NCBI GenBank assembly: GCA_021799555.1
Contig: JAJZAG010000082.1
Span: forward strand, 1 to 11,831
From: Deltaproteobacteria bacterium
GTDB lineage: Bacteria > Desulfobacterota > Binatia > Binatales > Binataceae
Reading direction: 5' to 3'
Length of the DNA stretch: 11,831 bases
Under the pieces are notes generated by a model. It was not told the origin of the DNA. It saw nothing but the letters and a program-made list of their open reading frames with translations, and made no database searches. A program made the translations under genes and the position numbers. Below are positions 6,094-11,831 of this stretch, piece after piece. The first letter of the stretch is position 1, and each line of letters opens with the position of its first letter.

Positions 6094-6966
6094 ATGGCAA
6101 GTAATCTTTCCCGCGAAAAACTGCTCTTCTATGCCGCCGCGGGCGGCTTGGGCGGCTTTGCCGCGTGGGGCGCGGCGGAACCCTTTCTTGGAATCCGCTC
6201 GGTCTATGCGCGCGACGTGATCTTCGGGGCGCTGATCGGCTTCTTCATAGCAGCGTTTTTGGCCTCGATCGAAGCGCTCAGCGTCGGACAGTGGAAGCAG
6301 GCGCTGCGCGGCATCGTAAGCGGCGGATTTATCGGACTCCTGGGCGGCGCGATCGGACTATTCGTCGCCGAAATCGCATTCGACATCCTGCATGGAATCG
6401 TCGGACGGACGCTCGGATGGGCGGTTCTCGGGGTGTTCGTCGGATTGGGGGTCGGATGGGCCTCGCGCTCGAACTTGCGGCGGCGCAACGGCGTGCTCGG
6501 CGGGATCGCTGGCGGTGCGCTCGGCGGATTTTTCTATCAGAGTCTGACCTCGACCTTTCCGCAGGCGTTCGGCCGCGCGATCGCGATTATCGTGCTCGGA
6601 TTGCTGATCGGCTTCTTCATCGGACTGGTCGGCGAATTGCTCAAGCGCGGGTGGCTGATGGTGGTGCGCAGCCAGAGCCGCAACGCGCGCGAAGGGCGCG
6701 AGTACCCGCTGGTTAAGGCGGTGACGATCATCGGCCGCGCCGAGGAATGCGATATCGGTCTTTTCGGCGACAAATCCGTGCAGGGACACCATGCGATAAT
6801 CCGCCAGGAGGGCCGCAACTATTTCATCAGCCCGACCGGAGGCGGACAGGTGCTGCTAAATCGCCAGCCGGTTTCCGGCCGCCAGCCGCTGCATAGCGGC
6901 GACAGGGTCGAGGTCGGTGGAACGCTCTTTTTATTCCGCGAGCGCACGCAGAGCGCGCAGCGATAG
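6094..6966 (+). CDS. Polytopic membrane protein with C-terminal FHA domain
   Basis: This 290-residue protein has about six Gly/Ala-rich membrane helices (roughly 10-28, 41-61, 72-96, 105-123, 133-149, 161-182), then a basic linker and a cytoplasmic FHA domain (about 206-283). FHA domains bind phosphothreonine peptides and recruit proteins phosphorylated by Ser/Thr kinases. Visible FHA landmarks are G214-R215, the HHAII strand with H233, N256 in VLLNRQPV, and LHSGDRVEVGG. The usual Ser-Arg of the SRxH motif is Gln-Gly here (Q230, G231), so phosphopeptide binding may be changed or lost. The glycine-zipper-like helices suggest tight packing or oligomers rather than a known transporter. No strong ribosome site precedes the ATG. 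The lipoprotein gene begins nine bases after the stop, so the pair is almost surely co-transcribed. No kinase or phosphatase is in the window. Domain call firm, role unknown. Confidence 0.85.
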   Translation: MASNLSREKLLFYAAAGGLGGFAAWGAAEPFLGIRSVYARDVIFGALIGFFIAAFLASIEALSVGQWKQALRGIVSGGFIGLLGGAIGLFVAEIAFDILHGIVGRTLGWAVLGVFVGLGVGWASRSNLRRRNGVLGGIAGGALGGFFYQSLTSTFPQAFGRAIAIIVLGLLIGFFIGLVGELLKRGWLMVVRSQSRNAREGREYPLVKAVTIIGRAEECDIGLFGDKSVQGHHAIIRQEGRNYFISPTGGGQVLLNRQPVSGRQPLHSGDRVEVGGTLFLFRERTQSAQR

Positions 6967-6975
6967 GAGTCGCCG

Positions 6976-7764
6976 GTGCGATGGCTTCGACCGACCGCTT
7001 GTGCAGCGACATTTTCAATCGCGGCCTTGAGCCTCGGCGCGGCGATGGTGATATCGGGCTGCGCCGCGATCGGGCTTGGAACTTCGGCGCCCGCAGTTCC
7101 GGCGACCGCGATCGAAAAGCTCGAATACTACCAGTTTCAGGTTAAAGGCTATCAGAACACTTACCCGCATCGCACGATCCTAATCCTTCAACCAGTCGAC
7201 GACCGCGACTTTTCGCGCGCCGGAACTCCCGATCACACGGCGCTTGATGGTGACCCCGCCGTTGGCATCTCGCTCGGCCGGAGCGACGAGATTGTCCAGC
7301 GGCTTTACAGCGCGCCTCTATCCGGGATCGTCCAGAAGGGTATCGGCTTCTCCGCCGAGGAGGCCGGGATGGCGGCAATGCTCGGCAGCGAAGCAGCCTA
7401 TTCGCCTGGCAAACCTGCGGTCACGGATTATGTCCTTGCGAGCAAAATCACCCGCGGATGGGTAATCAAGCGGCGAGGGCCCAACGGCCAGTACGGTCCG
7501 GTATGGACGACTTCGGCGGATTTCGCGCTCGAGATTACGGTTTACAAGCCGCCTTTCAGCGTGCCGTTCTGGCAGGGTACAAGCGACTCGGTTTATAACG
7601 ACCCGCCAATCGGAAGTTTCGGTCTCGGACCGGAGGACGAAGCAGGCGTCTATGATGACCCGGGCGAGGTTCTTTCTGTGGCAATGACCCGCGCGATCGC
7701 GGGGATTTTCCAGCATCAGGACTTGCGCGCGCTGATCTCGCAGGACGTGATTCAACGCCGGTAA
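6976..7764 (+). CDS. Putative lipoprotein of unknown function
   Basis: A GTG start at 6976 has GGAG (6966-6969) six nt upstream, overlapping the stop of the FHA gene. The N-terminus is basic (MRWLRP), then hydrophobic, ending in the lipobox ISGC. C29 is therefore the likely lipidated residue and the mature protein is about 234 residues. The mature part has ILILQPVDDRDFSRAG near 71, then alternating short hydrophobic stretches, and ALEITVYKPPFSVPFWQGTS near 190, suggesting a mixed alpha/beta globular domain at the periplasmic face of a membrane. The V-DDR stretch loosely recalls YajG-like lipoproteins, but this is only a hint. I do not recognise the family. Gene order suggests it works with the membrane FHA protein. 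Confidence 0.8.
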   Translation: MRWLRPTACAATFSIAALSLGAAMVISGCAAIGLGTSAPAVPATAIEKLEYYQFQVKGYQNTYPHRTILILQPVDDRDFSRAGTPDHTALDGDPAVGISLGRSDEIVQRLYSAPLSGIVQKGIGFSAEEAGMAAMLGSEAAYSPGKPAVTDYVLASKITRGWVIKRRGPNGQYGPVWTTSADFALEITVYKPPFSVPFWQGTSDSVYNDPPIGSFGLGPEDEAGVYDDPGEVLSVAMTRAIAGIFQHQDLRALISQDVIQRR

Positions 7765-7942
7765 CGCGCGTGCGCTCGACCTCCGCAAAAATTCCTTATC
7801 CGAGGCGCCGCGCTTAATCACTTAGCCGTCGCTTGCATCGCGGCGCTGATGGTCTAGCCTGATTCGAGGCACCGGAATGCTGAAATACCGCCGCGGCCCG
7901 CATCGCGGGCGAGCGGCGCTTACGCAAGGAGAACATCACGCG
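7765..7942. promoter_or_regulatory. Leader region of the zwf-fbp-glk-fbaB operon
   Basis: The 178-bp gap must contain the operon's promoter. The best candidate is TTGCAT (7832-7837) with TAGCCT 16 nt downstream, but both are poor matches. A compact hairpin GCCCGC-ATC-GCGGGC (7896-7910) lies about 32 nt before the zwf start and would be in the mRNA leader. No clear terminator for the lipoprotein gene is visible. Confidence 0.35.
7926..7931 (+). promoter_or_regulatory. Ribosome binding site that sets the zwf start
   Basis: AAGGAG lies 11 nt before ATG 7943. The frame could begin at ATG 7877, but those extra 22 residues are Arg-rich, have no ribosome site, and include this Shine-Dalgarno sequence, so 7943 is preferred. 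Confidence 0.7.
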
Positions 7943-9475
7943 ATGGCTGTTGGCACTCACGAAACCGTCGCCATTAATCATCCAACTGCGAAACCGACCG
8001 CGAACATTCCGTGTTCGATCGTCATCTTCGGAGGCGCGGGCGCGCTCTCGCATCGTAAGCTTTTGCCCGCGCTCTACAATCTGGCGCTCGATGGCGAGTT
8101 GCCGGAGCATTGCCCGATCGTGGCGTTTTCGATGGAGGAGCTCGACGACGAACGTTACCGGGCGTGGGCGCGCGATGGGATCGAGAAATTCTCGCGGCGC
8201 GCGGTGGATCCGGCGCTGTGGGAGAAACTTGGTCAGCGAATCCACTTCGTGCGCGGGCGCTTCACTGAGCGCGCCGACTACGACGGATTGCGCGCACGCC
8301 TCGAAGAGGTGGACCGGAAGTACGCAACCGGGGGCAACCATATCTATTACTTCGCGATTCCGCCGTCGTTTATCGAAAACTGCGCGGCGATGCTGCACGA
8401 GGCCGGACTGATCCGTCCGCCCGACGGCGACCAGCACTTCACCCGCGTCGTGATCGAAAAACCAATCGGCTACGATCTTGCCAGCGCGATGGCGATCGAC
8501 GACCGGGTCTCGATGCATTTCGACGAGAGCCAGATTTTCCGAATCGACCATTACCTCGGTAAGGAGACGGTCGAAAACCTGATGGTGCTGCGGTTCGCCA
8601 ACGCGATCTTCGAGCCGCTGTGGACCTCGAGGTTCGTTGACCATGTGCAACTGACGGTGGCCGAAGACGAGGGTGTCGGCACCCGCGCATCATACTATGA
8701 GCACGCAGGCGCCCTGCGCGACATGGTTCAGAGCCACATCCTCGGCGTGCTGAGCATTATTGCGATGGAGCCGCCGCGCAGCACCCGGGCGCGTGCGGTG
8801 CGCGACTCGAAGCTTGACGTGCTGCGTTCGATTCGGCCGTTCGGCGATGAGGATATAGAGAAATTCACGGTGCGCGGCCAGTACGGCGCGGGCTTGGTCG
8901 CCGGCGCGGCGGCACCCGCCTATCGCGATGAAGAGAACGTGGCGCCCGACTCCCGGACCGAAACGTTTGTAGCGATGCGATGCTGGATCGACAACTGGCG
9001 TTGGGCGGGCGTTCCGTTCTATATACGCACCGGAAAGCGGATGCCGAAACGGACCAGTGAAATCGCGATCTACTTCAAATCCGTACCCCGAATCCTGTAT
9101 AACGCTAATCCGCGAGCCCAACTGGCGCCCAATATGCTCACGATCCGAATTCAGCCCGACGAGGGCCTGTCGGTGCACATCATCTCGAAAGTGCCGGGTG
9201 CACAAGTGCGCCTCCAGCAAGTTGCGGTTGATTTCCACTATGCCAGCACGACTCCCGAAGCCTACGAGACTCTTCTGCGCGACGTTATTCTCGGCGACCA
9301 AACCTTGTTCATGCGCCGTGATGCTGTCGAGGCGTCATGGAGCCTGGTCGATCCGATTATCGCAGCCTGGGCCGAATCGCCTGCCGATCCGCCTCTATAC
9401 GCGGCAGGCTCGTGGGGACCGATAGAAGCCGCCTTGATGATGGCGGCCGACGGACGCGCCTGGCGAGCTCTATAA
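7943..9475 (+). CDS. zwf: Glucose-6-phosphate 1-dehydrogenase
   Basis: This enzyme oxidises glucose 6-phosphate to 6-phosphogluconolactone with NADP+ (or NAD+), opening the oxidative pentose phosphate or Entner-Doudoroff route. It has 510 residues, the normal length. Motifs: EKPIGYDL with K173; the active-site RIDHYLGKETVENL with D202, H203 and K207; LRFANAIFEPLW; HVQLTVAEDEGV; ALRDMVQSH with H265 as the likely catalytic base; RTGKRMPKRTSEIAIYFK. These fix the identity. One oddity: the N-terminal coenzyme motif, normally GA(S/T)GDLxxRK, reads GGAGALSHRK, so the near-invariant Asp is A34. Glycines and RK remain, so cofactor preference or affinity may differ. First gene of the operon; fbp follows after 37 nt. 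Confidence 0.96.
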   Translation: MAVGTHETVAINHPTAKPTANIPCSIVIFGGAGALSHRKLLPALYNLALDGELPEHCPIVAFSMEELDDERYRAWARDGIEKFSRRAVDPALWEKLGQRIHFVRGRFTERADYDGLRARLEEVDRKYATGGNHIYYFAIPPSFIENCAAMLHEAGLIRPPDGDQHFTRVVIEKPIGYDLASAMAIDDRVSMHFDESQIFRIDHYLGKETVENLMVLRFANAIFEPLWTSRFVDHVQLTVAEDEGVGTRASYYEHAGALRDMVQSHILGVLSIIAMEPPRSTRARAVRDSKLDVLRSIRPFGDEDIEKFTVRGQYGAGLVAGAAAPAYRDEENVAPDSRTETFVAMRCWIDNWRWAGVPFYIRTGKRMPKRTSEIAIYFKSVPRILYNANPRAQLAPNMLTIRIQPDEGLSVHIISKVPGAQVRLQQVAVDFHYASTTPEAYETLLRDVILGDQTLFMRRDAVEASWSLVDPIIAAWAESPADPPLYAAGSWGPIEAALMMAADGRAWRAL

Positions 9476-9512
9476 TGAGCGTGCCGGGTGCCGTCAGGGG
9501 AGAACATACCGT

Positions 9513-10514
9513 ATGGGCATCCGGGGAACTACGCTTTCGCATCACGTCGCGACGCGTCGCAGCGCGCGGCTCGACAGCTCCGATCTAAGCTTGATCCTTG
9601 AACGGATCGAGCATGTCGCCAAGCGGATCTCGGGCGCGCTGGCGCATTCGTCGCTTGGCGACGATCTTGGCTACACTGGCGAGACCAACGTCCAGGGCGA
9701 GCAGACCAAAAAGCTTGACCGCTGGACCAACGAGGTCTTCCTCGATGCCTTCGCGCATCACCATCCCGTGTGCAGCCTCGTGTCGGAAGAGATGGAAGAG
9801 GCGCTGCACCTGAATCCCGAGTGCCGCGCGCCCAGTTACGCGATTCTTTTCGATCCGCTCGATGGATCGTCAAATACTGATGTGAACGGATCGCTTGGGA
9901 CGATTTTCTCGATCCGTAAGCGCACCGGCGTACATTCCTCCGAGGTGGCCGATATCCTGCAACCCGGCACCGAGCAGGTCGCGGCCGGTTATATCCTGTA
10001 CGGACCCGGGACGCAGCTCGTTTACACCGCAGGCGCCGGCGTCGATATTTTCACGCTCGACCATCGCCGTGGCGCCTTCATGCTGTGGCGCGAAGGGATC
10101 AAGATGCCACCGCGGGGCGCGGCTTACGCCGTCAACCAAGGCAATTTCGTCAAATTTCATCCGAACGCGCGCAAGTTCATCGAGCATCTGACCAGCCGCA
10201 AGGACAAAACGACCTCCTACGCGCTGCGCTACACGGGCGCCTTCGCCGCCGATTTCCATCGCTGTCTTCTGGAGGGCGGACTCTATCTCTACCCAGGCGA
10301 GGCCACGCCTGCGGGTCAGACCAAGGGCAAGCTGCGCCTGCTTTACGAACTTGCGCCGATGGCAATGATCGCTGAGCAGGCGGGCGGCAAGGCCTCGAAC
10401 GGCAAGGGCCGAATCATGGAGGTGCTTCCCGGTTCGCTCCATGATCGGCAGCCGATCTATATTGGCAGCGCGGCCGAAGTGGAACTTGCGGAGCAGATGA
10501 AGGTCGAGGGTTGA
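9513..10514 (+). CDS. fbp: Class I fructose-1,6-bisphosphatase
   Basis: FBPase removes the 1-phosphate from fructose 1,6-bisphosphate in gluconeogenesis and in sugar-phosphate recycling. The 333-residue length is typical. Visible motifs: LVSEEMEEAL (metal-site Glu region, near residue 90); DPLDGSSNTDVNG from D114, which gives metal and phosphate ligands; and GKLRLLYELAPMAMIAEQAGG, the class I signature, with E279. The signature has ELAP where ENP- or CNP-type sequences are usual, a mild variation. The ribosome site GGGGAGA (9497-9503) is 9 nt before ATG. It lies between zwf and glk. A TATAAT (9471-9476) spans the zwf stop but has no -35 at the proper distance, so an internal promoter is doubtful. 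Confidence 0.96.
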   Translation: MGIRGTTLSHHVATRRSARLDSSDLSLILERIEHVAKRISGALAHSSLGDDLGYTGETNVQGEQTKKLDRWTNEVFLDAFAHHHPVCSLVSEEMEEALHLNPECRAPSYAILFDPLDGSSNTDVNGSLGTIFSIRKRTGVHSSEVADILQPGTEQVAAGYILYGPGTQLVYTAGAGVDIFTLDHRRGAFMLWREGIKMPPRGAAYAVNQGNFVKFHPNARKFIEHLTSRKDKTTSYALRYTGAFAADFHRCLLEGGLYLYPGEATPAGQTKGKLRLLYELAPMAMIAEQAGGKASNGKGRIMEVLPGSLHDRQPIYIGSAAEVELAEQMKVEG

Positions 10515-10544
10515 CGCAGCGCGCGCCGGCCCGCAGGAGCGTCG

Positions 10545-11540
10545 ATGGCGCGGATTTTACTGGCCGGCGATGTGGGCGGCACCAAGACCCTGCTTGCGCT
10601 CTATAGCGAAAGCATCGGCGGGCCCGCGCTCACACTCCACCGCAAGACGCAGTATCCGAGCCGCGCCTATTCCACGCTTGAAGACGTTTGCGCCGAGTTT
10701 CTGCGCGATGGGACGCGCGTCGATGCGGCGGCCTTCGGCGTGCCGGGCGTCGTGATCGACGGCACGGCAGCGCCAAGCAATCTCGACTGGAGACTCGATG
10801 CGAAAAAGATTTCGACCGCCCTTGGTGGCGTCCCCGTGAGGCTGCTCAACGACCTCGCCGCGACGGCGATGGGCGTGATCAATCTTGCGCCCGCCGATGT
10901 CGAGGTAATCCATCAAGGCCGCGCGGGTTTGAGCGTCGGCAACGTCGCGGTGATTGCGGCCGGCACGGGTCTCGGCGAGGCGGCGCTGGCTTATCACGAG
11001 GGACATTACTATCCGGTGGTTTCCGAGGGCGGCCATTCGAGCTTCGCGCCCGAAGGCGAAGAGCAGATCGAACTTCTGCGTTTTCTGGCCAGAAAATTCG
11101 GACACGTTAGCTGCGAGCGGGTGCTGTCGGGGCCGGGACTGGTTAACGTTTACCGATTTCTGCGCGAGCGCAGCGGAGTCGAAGAGCCTCAATGGTTGCG
11201 CGCCGCGTGCGAAACCGGCGACCCGGCGGCCGCGATCAGTGTCGCGGCGAGCGCAGGCCGCGACGCGGTCTGCGTTGCGGCGCTTGAAATGTTCTGCGCG
11301 ATATACGGTGCGGAGGCCGCTAACCTTTCGCTCAAAGTGCTCGCGCTGGGCGGCGTGTACCTGTGCGGCGGAATCGCGCCCAAGATATTGCCCGCGCTCA
11401 AGGCGGCGCAGTTCTCGCATGCGTTCACGGCCAAGGGGAGACTTTCGCCGGTGCTCGAGCAGATTACGGCCCGCGTTGCCATCAATCCCGAAACCGCCCT
11501 TTTGGGCGCGGCGCATTCGGCGTTGGCGGTGCTATGCTAA
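10545..11540 (+). CDS. glk: Glucokinase
   Basis: Glucokinase phosphorylates glucose to glucose 6-phosphate with ATP in the cytoplasm, supplying the Zwf substrate. The protein has 331 residues, near the usual 320. It begins with the phosphate-1 motif LAGDVGGTKT, then NDLAATA with catalytic D103, AAGTGLGEA for ATP binding, SEGGHSSFAP for glucose binding, GHVSCERVLSGPGLVNVYR, and YLCGGIAPKILP. These match the Glk family of the E. coli type; the ROK cysteine zinc motif is absent. AGGAG (10535-10539) lies 5 nt before the ATG. It is 30 nt after fbp and 45 nt before the aldolase gene. Confidence 0.95.
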   Translation: MARILLAGDVGGTKTLLALYSESIGGPALTLHRKTQYPSRAYSTLEDVCAEFLRDGTRVDAAAFGVPGVVIDGTAAPSNLDWRLDAKKISTALGGVPVRLLNDLAATAMGVINLAPADVEVIHQGRAGLSVGNVAVIAAGTGLGEAALAYHEGHYYPVVSEGGHSSFAPEGEEQIELLRFLARKFGHVSCERVLSGPGLVNVYRFLRERSGVEEPQWLRAACETGDPAAAISVAASAGRDAVCVAALEMFCAIYGAEAANLSLKVLALGGVYLCGGIAPKILPALKAAQFSHAFTAKGRLSPVLEQITARVAINPETALLGAAHSALAVLC

Positions 11541-11547
11541 ACTGAAG

Positions 11548-11589
11548 ATGATTAAGACCCCGGCGGCGGGTCGGAGGTTAATTTTATGA
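11548..11589 (+). other. Possible 13-codon upstream ORF overlapping the aldolase start
   Basis: ATG 11548 opens a frame reading MIKTPAAGRRLIL. Its TGA (11587-11589) overlaps the aldolase ATG (11586-11588) as ATGA. It has no clear ribosome site, and the aldolase site GGAGG lies inside it. This may be chance. Confidence 0.2.
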
Positions 11590-11831
11590 CCGACCGAGTA
11601 CGTGAAATCCTGTCCTGGTATGATTCGGAAAATGCGGGCGTGCGTAGCAACCTTGCACGGATGCTCAATTCCGGCAAACTAGCCGGCACCGGCAAGTTCG
11701 TAATCCTGCCGGTCGATCAGGGATTTGAACATGGACCGGCGCGCAGTTTCGCGCCCAATCCTCCAGCTTACGATCCCCGCTACCATTTTCGTCTCGCGCT
11801 CGACGCTGGATGCAACGCGTACGCGGCGCCA
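11586..11831 (+). CDS. fbaB: Class I fructose-bisphosphate aldolase, N-terminal part (3' cut by window)
   Basis: Only the first 82 codons are present and no stop is reached. They read as the start of the FbaB/DhnA-type class I aldolase: LNSGKLAGTGKFVILPVDQG followed by FEHGPARSFAPNP, then LALDAGCNAYAAP. The same blocks occur in E. coli FbaB (GRLAGTGYLSILPVDQG, AIEAGCN), recalled from memory. The Schiff-base lysine lies beyond the window. The enzyme interconverts fructose 1,6-bisphosphate with dihydroxyacetone phosphate and glyceraldehyde 3-phosphate, and so makes or uses the substrate of Fbp. GGAGG (11573-11577) lies 8 nt before the ATG. As the fourth gene of the run it is very likely co-transcribed with zwf-fbp-glk. 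Confidence 0.93.
   Translation, partial: MTDRVREILSWYDSENAGVRSNLARMLNSGKLAGTGKFVILPVDQGFEHGPARSFAPNPPAYDPRYHFRLALDAGCNAYAAP

Noticed and set aside
1884..7700. Five copies of GCGATCGC (1884, 4520, 6038, 6577, 7693), the HIP1-like octamer
   Set aside because: Four lie inside genes, where GCG-ATC-GC codon runs are frequent in this GC-rich sequence. Too few to claim a real HIP1-type element without genome-wide counts.
7877..7942. Longer start for Zwf at 7877
   Set aside because: The 22 extra residues are Arg/His-rich and unlike Zwf N-termini, and AAGGAG lies correctly for the ATG at 7943.
10557..11516. A 319-codon minus-strand frame opposite glucokinase
   Set aside because: It is a shadow of the glk reading frame; its Arg/His/Ala-rich translation shows no domain.

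Overview
The window is GC-rich, gene-dense bacterial chromosome with short spacers and clear Shine-Dalgarno sites. It holds eleven protein genes, two of them cut by the window edges. No tRNA, rRNA, CRISPR array, insertion sequence or phage gene was seen. The gene mix (an HpaB/AbfD-family flavoprotein beside a 7Fe-type ferredoxin, class II fumarase, a Gram-negative-type lipoprotein, a FbaB-type aldolase) fits a soil or sediment Gram-negative lineage of the old 'Deltaproteobacteria'/Binatota/Rokubacteria kind. This placement is an impression from gene content, not a measured result.

Layout. 1-870 (+): C-terminal half of a glutamine-dependent asparagine-synthase-family amidotransferase. 871-1468: a convergent gap of about 600 bp with no convincing gene but with notable overlapping palindromes. 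1469-3355 (-): a 7Fe-type ferredoxin followed by an HpaB/AbfD-superfamily flavoprotein. A perfect TetR-style palindrome sits between the candidate -35 and -10 elements of the flavoprotein gene. 3467-4879 (+): class II fumarase, divergent from the ferredoxin. 4903-6027 (+): a prokaryotic pentameric ligand-gated ion channel whose aligned pore-lining residues match those I recall for ELIC. 6094-7764 (+): a polytopic membrane protein with a C-terminal FHA domain, then a lipoprotein of unknown function nine bases downstream.

7943-11831 (+): a tight sugar-phosphate operon, zwf - fbp - glk - fbaB (glucose-6-phosphate dehydrogenase, class I fructose-1,6-bisphosphatase, glucokinase, class I aldolase), with gaps of 37, 30 and 45 nt. 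Together these enzymes can return triose phosphates through fructose 6-phosphate to glucose 6-phosphate, admit free glucose, and feed the oxidative pentose phosphate branch for NADPH. An isomerase, lactonase and 6-phosphogluconate dehydrogenase would have to lie elsewhere.

Most worth a second look: the ELIC-like channel and its FHA/lipoprotein neighbours; the flavoprotein that lacks all four iron-sulfur ligands of 4-hydroxybutyryl-CoA dehydratase yet sits beside a ferredoxin; its palindromic operator; the Asp-to-Ala change in the nucleotide-binding motif of Zwf; and the palindrome cluster in the convergent gap. No single undescribed multi-gene system is proven by the sequence.
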